From positions 1 to 20,164 of the IMG/VR virus record IMGVR_UViG_3300042923_001796: DNA of 20,164 nt, one strand, 5' to 3'. Both the position numbers and the translations under genes were made by a program. The DNA is from a virus. A model generated the notes under the pieces. It did not search any database. It was not told the origin of the DNA and saw nothing but the letters and a program-made list of their open reading frames with translations. Positions 6,940-12,804 of the stretch are shown here, one piece after another (position 1 is the first letter of the stretch; each line of letters starts with the position of its first letter).

Positions 6940-8181
6940 GTGGGAGTATTTGATTTTATTAAGTCATGGTCCGGGGATAAGAAGAGTATGGCTTATGCAA
7001 AAATGATGAAGGGATATATCCCGGTATTTTCACAGTTCGGTGAAGACATCTATGCTAGTGATATTGTACAGATTGCAATACGATGTGTAGCGAATGAGAT
7101 AGGAAAACTCAATCCGCAGCATATCAGGACAGATAACGAAGCGCTACAGACTGTTGTTAGAGATAGTATTCATAGGCTACTAAGATTTGGACCAAATCCT
7201 TTAATGACTACAACGGATTTTCTTGAAAAAATTGTGTATTTACGGGAAATAAATAAGAATGCGTATATATATCCGACATATGAAACTGTTAAATTAAAAA
7301 ACGATACATACGTGAGGGAATATACTGGCCTATACCCACTAAATCCGCTAGAAGTAGAGTACTTAGAGGATACAACCGGTAAGTTATTCATTAAATTCTA
7401 CTTTGTCAATGGATATAATTACACCATGCCATATGAAGATATTATTCACTGGAGAAAAGACTTTACAGCCAATGATTTCGTAGGTGGGGATGCTCAGGGG
7501 CGAGCTGATAATAAGGCTCTACTTAAATTACTGGCTACGGATGATACCGTAATTCAAGGAATTGAAAAAGGTATCAAGACAACCATGGTTATACGAGGTG
7601 TACAAAAGATACTTACAATGGCTGACGATGAAGAGCAAAAGAAAGAAAGAGAAAAGTTCGAACAAAAGGTGAATGAGGCTCAAAGCGGAATACTTGCTGT
7701 AGATATCAAGGGTGAATTTACACCAATTAAGTTGGATCCTAAATTCATAGATAAAGATACGATGGAATTCATCGATAAGCGAATCTTAGCAAATTACGGA
7801 GTATCACTAAAGATTTTTAATGGTGAGTTTACAGAAGAAGATTACCAGGCATTTTACGAAAAGACATTAGAACCTCAGATTATTGGTCTTGGAAGGGTAT
7901 TCAGTAAGGCATTATTTACTAAAAGAGAACTTGAAGTAGGAAATGAAATTATTTTCTATAACCAAGGGCTTATGTTTATGAATACCACCAATAAGATCAA
8001 TGCAACGACGATCATGTCTAATCTTGGAACACTGACAGATAACCAGATACTCGCAATATTTGGGTATCCTCCTTTTGAAGGCGGTAATGTTCGCAAGCAA
8101 TCATTAAACTATATCAATCGAGATATAGCGGATCAGTACCAATTAACCAAAACAATGGGAAAGGAGAAACAAAATGAATAA
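6940..8181 (+). CDS. HK97-family portal protein
   Basis: 413 aa starting at GTG 6940, with AGGAGGTGAG (6924-6933) 6 bases upstream, overlapping the end of the large terminase gene. Family features include the N-terminal GVFDFIKSW, the YASDIVQIAIRCVANEIGKL helix, the PLNPLEVEYL segment, IIHWRKDFTANDFVGGDA, and a C-terminal part with ILANYGVSLKIFNGEFTEEDYQAFYEKTLEPQI and a FGYPPFEGG motif. The length matches the HK97/phage_portal family (PF04860). Twelve copies should form the ring at one capsid vertex through which DNA is packaged and ejected. The 3' end overlaps the protease gene by 8 bases, as often seen in this gene pair. Confidence 0.93.
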   Translation: MGVFDFIKSWSGDKKSMAYAKMMKGYIPVFSQFGEDIYASDIVQIAIRCVANEIGKLNPQHIRTDNEALQTVVRDSIHRLLRFGPNPLMTTTDFLEKIVYLREINKNAYIYPTYETVKLKNDTYVREYTGLYPLNPLEVEYLEDTTGKLFIKFYFVNGYNYTMPYEDIIHWRKDFTANDFVGGDAQGRADNKALLKLLATDDTVIQGIEKGIKTTMVIRGVQKILTMADDEEQKKEREKFEQKVNEAQSGILAVDIKGEFTPIKLDPKFIDKDTMEFIDKRILANYGVSLKIFNGEFTEEDYQAFYEKTLEPQIIGLGRVFSKALFTKRELEVGNEIIFYNQGLMFMNTTNKINATTIMSNLGTLTDNQILAIFGYPPFEGGNVRKQSLNYINRDIADQYQLTKTMGKEKQNE

Positions 8182-8770
8182 GCCTCAGAATGAACAAAGA
8201 TACATAGAATTCAGAGCGGTTGAAAATGATGAAGGAAAGATGATCATTGAAGGTTATGCTATTACATTCGACCAGCCAGCTACTCATGAATATGGTAATT
8301 ATAAATTTACGGAAACAATCAGAAAAGGCGCTCTCGATTTTACCGATATGAAGGATGTTCCTCTTCGTTACAACCATAACGACACATGGATTATTATTGC
8401 AAGGACCAGAAACAAGAGTCTGCAGTTGATAATCGATGATATTGGATTGAAAATCAGAGCAGAACTTATCGATACGCAAAGTAACAAAGACATCTATAAA
8501 TCAATTCAAGCCGAATTGATAGATAAGATGTCTTTTTCGTTTACTGTATCTAACAAAGGAGATACATGGACTTACGGAGAAAATGAAACATTCCGTGAGG
8601 TAACGGCTATTAACCGTTTATATGACGTAAGTGTGGTGGATACCCCATTTTATGATACAACAAGTGTTTATGCAAGAAGTGTTGAATTACTGGAGAGTAA
8701 TAGGGCACAGCTGGAGAGCTTTGACTTGCGAAAACGTAAGTTGGAAATGCAACTCAAATATAACTATTAA
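8174..8770 (+). CDS. HK97-family prohead protease
   Basis: 198 aa, typical size for family U35 prohead proteases (PF04586). AAAGGAGAA sits 6-7 bases before the ATG. Family marks: FRAVENDEGKMIIEGYAITFDQPA near the start, catalytic His68 in RYNHND, catalytic Ser120 in DKMSFSF, and RLYDVSVVDTPFYDTTSVYAR, the usual strand that follows. It cleaves the N-terminal delta domain of the capsid protein during maturation and is itself lost from the head. Placed between portal and capsid genes as expected, with an 8-base overlap with portal and 26 bases before the capsid gene. Confidence 0.92.
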   Translation: MNKPQNEQRYIEFRAVENDEGKMIIEGYAITFDQPATHEYGNYKFTETIRKGALDFTDMKDVPLRYNHNDTWIIIARTRNKSLQLIIDDIGLKIRAELIDTQSNKDIYKSIQAELIDKMSFSFTVSNKGDTWTYGENETFREVTAINRLYDVSVVDTPFYDTTSVYARSVELLESNRAQLESFDLRKRKLEMQLKYNY

Positions 8771-8796
8771 ATTCTAAGAAAGAAAGAGGTATATGT

Positions 8797-10092
8797 ATGA
8801 ATTATTTAGAACAATTGAAAGCAGCAAGAGAAAAAAGAAATGCTCTTTTACCACAGATTAGATCTGCCGTTGATGGAGCAACATTGGACAACCTTGAGTT
8901 GGAATTAAGAAAGGTTAATAATGAAATCAGAATGCTTGAAGAATTAATCGCAGCAGAGGGTGGAGAAGGTGAAGGAGATCTTTCAGCTGACCCTGCTGCA
9001 AGAAGCGCAGGAGGTGCTACACCTCAGGGGCAATTAAATCCTGTAGCTACTTTCAGAACAGCAGGCAATGCTAATCAGACGGCAGTAGAGGAAGATCCGT
9101 ACTCTTCTATGGAGTACAGACGGGCTTTTCGTAATTACATGGTATCCGGTACTCCTATTCCGGACAAGTTTAGAACAGCTGAGCAGAGAGCAGATGCTCT
9201 GACCACTGTTACTGAAGTGGCAGCAGTGATCCCGACAACCATTCTAAATAAGGTTGTTGAGGATATGACAGTAGAAGGAAAGATATTCTCTCGCATTACT
9301 CAGACTGCATTCCAGGGTGGAATTCAGATTCCGATTTCTGAGATTAATCCGATAGCAACCTGGTTAGAAAGTGAAGCTGTTGTATCTGAGGAACAGAAGG
9401 CAGAGATGAAGGCTAAGTTATCCTTTGCATATCATGTATTAGAGGCTAAGATTGCCGTAGGTTTGTTATCTGCAACGGTTACTCTCGGAATATTTGAAGC
9501 AACAGTTGTTAAGCAACTTAAGAAGGCAATGATTAAGGCTATCGAAACAGCAGTTGTCAGCGGTTCCGGTAGTGGACAACCGTTAGGTATTACTAAGTAT
9601 ACACTGCCTACAGATCAGAACATCACCTTCACAGCTGCTCAGGTTAAGACTGTTGCAGGATGGGCAAGGGTTGAAGCAGCTGTTCCGGAAGCTTATGAAG
9701 ATGGTGAAATCTATCTGATGAATAAGGCAACTTGGGAGCTCTATCTTAATGGGATGACAGATAACAATGGTCAGAGAATTGGCCTTGGCAAGATCAATGA
9801 GAAGGGACAGAAGATACTCAATGGTAGAGAGGTTCTTTGTAGCGATAAGTTCCCGAACTTTGATGCAGCTGCTTCCGGTGATGTCTTCGGTGCTCTTGTT
9901 AATCTAGAGCAGTACTGCCTAAATTCGAACCTGGCAATGTACTATAAGAAGTACTTTGACGAGGATAAGAATAAGTGGATACATAAGGCACTCATGATTG
10001 CCGATGGTAAGATGACTATCGGAGAGGTACCGGATGGTGCAGGCACTAAGTTGATCGGTGCCAAAGGCCTTATTTACCTTAAAAAGGCATAA
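8797..10092 (+). CDS. HK97-family major capsid protein with N-terminal delta domain
   Basis: 431 aa (PF05065 type). Residues 1-50 are a charged coiled coil (QLKAAREKRNALLPQIRSAV, LELELRKVNNEIRMLEELI), then a Gly/Ala/Pro-rich linker to about 95, together the scaffolding delta domain that the upstream protease should remove. The HK97 fold follows: RAFRNYMVSG, VPxT-like AAVIPTTILNKVVEDM, IQIPISEINPIATWL, and a C-terminal Gly-rich GEVPDGAGTKLIGAKGLIYL. The exact cleavage point, probably near residue 110-135, cannot be fixed from sequence. GAAAGAGGT precedes the ATG. No separate scaffold gene exists nearby, in agreement with a built-in scaffold. The strong hairpin just after the stop may protect or limit this mRNA. 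Confidence 0.94.
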   Translation: MNYLEQLKAAREKRNALLPQIRSAVDGATLDNLELELRKVNNEIRMLEELIAAEGGEGEGDLSADPAARSAGGATPQGQLNPVATFRTAGNANQTAVEEDPYSSMEYRRAFRNYMVSGTPIPDKFRTAEQRADALTTVTEVAAVIPTTILNKVVEDMTVEGKIFSRITQTAFQGGIQIPISEINPIATWLESEAVVSEEQKAEMKAKLSFAYHVLEAKIAVGLLSATVTLGIFEATVVKQLKKAMIKAIETAVVSGSGSGQPLGITKYTLPTDQNITFTAAQVKTVAGWARVEAAVPEAYEDGEIYLMNKATWELYLNGMTDNNGQRIGLGKINEKGQKILNGREVLCSDKFPNFDAAASGDVFGALVNLEQYCLNSNLAMYYKKYFDEDKNKWIHKALMIADGKMTIGEVPDGAGTKLIGAKGLIYLKKA

Positions 10093-10102
10093 TAACAATT
10101 TC

Positions 10103-10135
10103 ATACTACGTCCGATGCTAAATCGGACGTAGTAT
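10103..10135 (+). terminator. Perfect hairpin after the capsid gene (no T tract)
   Basis: ATACTACGTCCGAT (10103-10116) and ATCGGACGTAGTAT (10122-10135) form a perfect 14-bp stem with the 5-base loop GCTAA. No run of T follows (ATAAGGACGG), so it is not a classic terminator. It probably stabilises the 3' end of the capsid mRNA, serves as a processing site, or weakly attenuates transcription into the neck genes. Confidence 0.75.
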
Positions 10136-10152
10136 ATAAGGACGGTGATAGA

Positions 10153-10443
10153 ATGGATGATACAACCTTAGTAACAAAGGTAAAAGAAGCGTTAGGAATT
10201 ACCACAAACGATGAAGCAGTGATCAATAATATTAAGCTCAAGACAATGACTGCGAAAGGATATCTGATTAAAGGCGGGGCTTTACACATGAAAAATGATC
10301 CTGTCACCAAGGAGAATCTAATCGATGATATTGACGTTTCTTGTATCGCCATCGGAGTGAATGATTTGCTAAACTGTAAGCCGGGCGAGACTAAGTTTTC
10401 ACCAGCGTTCAATATACTTTCTTTACAGATATGTAGGGGGTGA
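10153..10443 (+). CDS. Head-tail connector (phage gp6-like)
   Basis: 96 aa from ATG 10153, with AAGGACGGTGA upstream. An N-terminal helix VTKVKEALGITTNDEAVINNIKLKTMTAKGYLIKGG matches the family in which a helix and a short acidic turn precede a long helix. A second helix (IDVSCIAIGVNDLL) and a C-terminal FSPAFNILSLQICRG follow. Proteins of this kind (PF05135-like) sit under the portal ring and extend the DNA channel. It is the first gene after the capsid hairpin. Its stop TGA is 10441-10443, and the ribosome site of the next gene overlaps its end. Confidence 0.8.
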   Translation: MDDTTLVTKVKEALGITTNDEAVINNIKLKTMTAKGYLIKGGALHMKNDPVTKENLIDDIDVSCIAIGVNDLLNCKPGETKFSPAFNILSLQICRG

Positions 10444-10447
10444 TATT

Positions 10448-10783
10448 ATTCAACGTATTATCCCAATCCTCTTATGTGCCACACAATACAGCGCAGCAAC
10501 GAATGATATCGGTGAACCAATAACTTCTACCTCTTTCGAAAGAAGGGTGTATGTTAGTGAAGAGTCTGTAAAGAGAAGTGAATTTTATCAGGCAAATGCT
10601 AATGGTTATAAGGTTGAGAAAGTTTATAATATTCTGAAGTTCGAATATAATAACGAACCAACTATCAAGGTAACATTGGGAGATACCATAGAAGAATATG
10701 CTATTTTGCGTACAGATGATCTGAAAGACGGAACCATGAATTTGATACTAACGAAGGGAGTGAATAGATCTGTCAGTACCTAA
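10448..10783 (+). CDS. Head closure / head-tail adaptor protein, apparent ATT start
   Basis: The frame is open from about 10397 to the stop at 10783, but it has no ATG, GTG or TTG before an internal GTG at 10547. Starting at 10547 leaves 78 aa and removes the N-terminal strands of this family. AGGGGGTG (10435-10442) is followed by ATATT and then ATT at 10448, exactly the spacing of the TTG start at 17236 (GGTG-ATATT-TTG). With ATT the protein is 111 aa, the normal length of phage head-closure/adaptor proteins. Recognisable segments are RRVYVSEESVKRSEFYQANANG and KFEYNNEPTIKVTLGDTIEEYAILRT. It should plug the portal-connector channel. The alternative is a start at ATT 10445 or a sequencing error; the product call is firmer than the start. 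Confidence 0.7.
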   Translation: MQRIIPILLCATQYSAATNDIGEPITSTSFERRVYVSEESVKRSEFYQANANGYKVEKVYNILKFEYNNEPTIKVTLGDTIEEYAILRTDDLKDGTMNLILTKGVNRSVST

Positions 10784-11219
10784 ATCTGTAGTCAAGTTCG
10801 ATAAAAACGGAGTAAAGTACACCTCAAGCGTGGACAAAGCGCAGTACACTATAAGAGAGCTGACAAGAGCAGCCTTAAAGGATGTCGGCAGATTTATTTG
10901 TAAGAAATTCCGAGATAATTATTATTCGCATTTTAAGAGACGAAAAGGAAGAGTTGGAAAGTATACTCAATATTGGGTCAAAAATAAGCAAAAAGAGCCG
11001 GAGCTTCTGGTAGGAATAAAGTCTTTTGCTTTTTACGGAGGTTTTCAAGAACTCGGTTCGAGTAAAAATGAAAGATTGGGACTTCTTACCAAAGCTGCCC
11101 AGGATAACATTAATACAATTATCGAGATAGAAAGCCAGTATCTAAGCGCGCTTGAAGATGAAGCAAAAGCTCTGTCTCTGATATCAGAAAATGATTATGA
11201 AGGTGATGCTGATGGCTAA
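10770..11219 (+). CDS. HK97 gp10-like tail/neck protein, apparent CTG start
   Basis: AAGGGAGTGA (10754-10763) lies 6 bases before CTG 10770, giving a 149-aa protein beginning MSVPKSVVKFDKNGVKY. That peptide is well-formed family N-terminus sequence. The next usable codon, GTG 10830, has no ribosome site and would drop 20 residues. The rest carries the HK97-gp10 pattern: TIRELTRAALKDVGRFICKKFRDNYYSHFKRRKGR, then GIKSFAFYGGFQELGSSKNERLGLLTKAAQDNI. Such proteins join the neck to the tail tube. The CTG overlaps the end of the head-closure gene by 14 bases, so re-initiation by coupled ribosomes may help a weak start codon. The 3' end overlaps the next gene. Confidence 0.72.
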   Translation: MSVPKSVVKFDKNGVKYTSSVDKAQYTIRELTRAALKDVGRFICKKFRDNYYSHFKRRKGRVGKYTQYWVKNKQKEPELLVGIKSFAFYGGFQELGSSKNERLGLLTKAAQDNINTIIEIESQYLSALEDEAKALSLISENDYEGDADG

Positions 11220-11592
11220 TAAGTCTGAGGAATTAAGAAAAGTCATAACCGGCTTACTTAAGTTGAGCTGTGAAAGAACATATTATGCAGATGCCGAAGA
11301 TGACACAAATCATCCTTATCAAGTTTTTTCATTTGATAGTGGAAGTAGGGAACAGTATCCCAGAAACGATGATATTATCATCATCGATATATGGGATAAG
11401 AGTAAAAGCTGGACTGAGGCAGAGAGATTAGCGGATTTAGTAGAAAGTAATATGAACATGGTTAATAAACCAAATCAGAACATATTGCCGACATTCTACG
11501 TGATTGATAGAAAAAATCTTCGAGATCCGGAAAAGATACTAAAGCATGTACAGTTAAAAATCCAAGTTCAAAATTATTTTATAGGAGCGTGA
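11212..11592 (+). CDS. Tail completion / tail terminator-like protein
   Basis: Start chosen at ATG 11212 (MANKSEELRKVI), with AAGGTGA (11200-11206) 5 bases upstream; in-frame ATGs at 11191, 11197 and 11206 lie before or within that site. 126 aa. The fold pattern is helix (SEELRKVITGLLKLSC), a strand with YQVFSFDSGS, DDIIIIDIWDKSKSWTEAERLADLVESNMN, then C-terminal strands VQLKIQVQNYFIG. This is the layout of minor tail-completion proteins (DUF3168/gp11-like) encoded between the gp10-like and major tail genes. It overlaps the previous gene by 8 bases. The assignment leans on position as much as on sequence. Confidence 0.7.
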   Translation: MANKSEELRKVITGLLKLSCERTYYADAEDDTNHPYQVFSFDSGSREQYPRNDDIIIIDIWDKSKSWTEAERLADLVESNMNMVNKPNQNILPTFYVIDRKNLRDPEKILKHVQLKIQVQNYFIGA

Positions 11593-11596
11593 GAAT

Positions 11597-12115
11597 ATGG
11601 CAATGAAAAAACTTGCCGGTACCGGATTGATAACCGATGCCGATTATAAGCAGATTAAATGGGTTGGCAAGACCAAGGGTGGAAAAGCCGTACAGATCAT
11701 TTTGTTAAATGCTATTAATCTTGGTAACACGGAATGGGCATTTGCGGATAAAGATGATACGGTTTCTGAAGCAGTGTTCACCGCTTGCTACCTACAGGCA
11801 GATTTAGATGCAGGTACACTTACCGAACCATGGACAGTTGAATACGATGATAGCGTTACTAAGGCCGAAGAAGAAATCATGTTAGGTGCCGGTAAGTTCT
11901 ATATCGGAGAAACTGCAATTGCATTAACTCGCGGTGGCGGTAAGTTCAGTAGAGAAGTCGAGTATAGGGAAATTGGGGCCGATGGTGATCCTGGACCGGT
12001 GAAGGGAAGGGTAGTAATCGACAAGGTAAGAGCAACACTTACTATGAATACGCTTCAGATACTTACAAGATTAGCAGATCTGTACACAGGGATGCAGGTT
12101 GTAACAACACCATAA
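11597..12115 (+). CDS. Major tail (tube) protein
   Basis: 172 aa, with TAGGAGCGTGAGA just before the ATG. It lies directly before the frameshifted chaperone pair, the normal place for the tail tube gene. Mostly beta strands: GTGLITDADYKQIKWVGKTKGGKAVQIILLNAINLG, then EWAFADKDDTVSEAVFTACY, FYIGETAIALTRGGGKFSREVEYREIGADGDPGPVKGR and VIDKVRATLTMNTLQILTRLADLY. The 'reeigadGDpGPVKGR' segment and final long helix are typical of the short major tail proteins in clostridial siphophages. Rings of this protein stack to form the tail tube. A strong terminator follows 17 bases after the stop. Confidence 0.85.
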   Translation: MAMKKLAGTGLITDADYKQIKWVGKTKGGKAVQIILLNAINLGNTEWAFADKDDTVSEAVFTACYLQADLDAGTLTEPWTVEYDDSVTKAEEEIMLGAGKFYIGETAIALTRGGGKFSREVEYREIGADGDPGPVKGRVVIDKVRATLTMNTLQILTRLADLYTGMQVVTTP

Positions 12116-12132
12116 CAAAATTATAGAAAATT

Positions 12133-12174
12133 GGAGAGTTATTACTTCATTGAAGTGATATACTCTCCTTTTTT
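12133..12174 (+). terminator. Rho-independent terminator after the major tail gene
   Basis: GGAGAGT (12133-12139) pairs with ACTCTCC (12162-12168), and the stem continues inward through TAT and ACTTC/GAAGT with one bulged base. Six T residues follow at 12169-12174. It lies within the late operon, right before the ribosome site of the chaperone gene, and should let most transcripts stop after the abundant tube protein while a fraction continues into the tail-tip genes. Confidence 0.85.
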
Positions 12175-12186
12175 GTGGAGGTTAAT

Positions 12187-12519
12187 ATGAGAAATTTACA
12201 GGCAAGAGATTTATTTGCAGCATGCCGAGTGCTGAATGCAATTGGTATAAAGGATGAAATTAAAGAGGTAGCAAAGGATTCCGAGAAGGTAACAGATATT
12301 TGGGATATGGGGTTTGATTTGGTGTTTAAGATCTTTGAAAAAGCCGTATCTCAGAATGCTGAAAGACCTATCTATGAATTCATAGCAGGCATTTTTGAGT
12401 GCAAATGGGAAGATGTACAGAGTATGGATCTATTTGAGATGATTGAAAAGCTGAAAGAGGTAGCTTCACCGGAGAAATGGAAGCTTTTTTTCAAGAATGC
12501 AGCAAACTTGATGAAATAG
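12187..12519 (+). CDS. Tail assembly chaperone (gpG-like, zero frame)
   Basis: Start ATG 12187, just after GGAGGT (12177-12182); the earlier in-frame GTG 12175 overlaps the terminator T tract and has no site. 110 aa, acidic and helical (MRNLQARDLFAACRVLNAIGIKDEIKEV, MGFDLVFKIFEKAV, FIAGIFECKWEDVQSMDLFEMIEKLKEV). It sits between the major tail and tape measure genes, where lambda gpG-type chaperones lie. Near its 3' end a -1 slippery heptamer lets a fraction of ribosomes enter the next frame and produce the longer gpGT-type protein. These chaperones coat the tape measure during tail assembly and do not enter the virion. Confidence 0.85.
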   Translation: MRNLQARDLFAACRVLNAIGIKDEIKEVAKDSEKVTDIWDMGFDLVFKIFEKAVSQNAERPIYEFIAGIFECKWEDVQSMDLFEMIEKLKEVASPEKWKLFFKNAANLMK

Positions 12520-12800
12520 AAATCAAGGAGTTGCTGCTTAGAAAATATCACAATATTAACTATATCATGTCAATGGAGGCAGTGGAATTCATTACATTTC
12601 TGGAAAAAGCGCTCTGTATAGATACGGAAGATAAACTGTTTCAGATGTGGCTCCAGAGGTTCACTTTGATGGATAAGGATACCTATATATCATTTAAAGA
12701 TTTTCGTAGCAATGCAATGGGAGAGAACATTGATAAACGCTCTACCACTGAGATATTGGAAGAAATCGAAGAAGTTGAAGCTTTGTTTGAGAGAAGGTGA
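12477..12800 (+). CDS. Tail assembly chaperone, -1 frame extension (gpT-like)
   Basis: This frame is entered by -1 frameshifting at TTTTTTC (12486-12492) from the upstream chaperone. The fusion then contains about 102 residues of the first frame followed by QECSKLDEIEIKELLLRK... to the stop at 12798-12800, about 204 aa in all. An ATG at 12477 exists in this frame but has no good ribosome site and only recodes a stretch of the first gene, so independent translation is unlikely. The extension is helical and acidic (SMEAVEFITFLEKAL, TTEILEEIEEVEALFERR). In lambda the gpGT fusion recruits tube subunits to the tape measure; the same is expected here. The tape measure gene starts 4 bases after its stop. 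Confidence 0.82.
   Translation: MEAFFQECSKLDEIEIKELLLRKYHNINYIMSMEAVEFITFLEKALCIDTEDKLFQMWLQRFTLMDKDTYISFKDFRSNAMGENIDKRSTTEILEEIEEVEALFERR
12486..12537 (+). promoter_or_regulatory. -1 ribosomal frameshift signal (slippery site plus stem-loop)
   Basis: Slippery heptamer T TTT TTC (12486-12492, in phase with the first frame), a 6-base spacer, then a two-tier hairpin: GCAGCAA (12499-12505) with TTGCTGC (12531-12537), and inside it CTTGAT (12507-12512) with ATCAAG (12522-12527) around a 9-base loop. The zero-frame stop TAG (12517-12519) lies in that loop. Spacer length and stem position are those of classic frameshift stimulators. Confidence 0.85.
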
Positions 12801-12804
12801 GAAT

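Noticed and set aside
8114-8479. 121-codon reverse-strand reading frame across portal and protease
   Set aside because: Antisense to two conserved genes, with no family resemblance or start signals.
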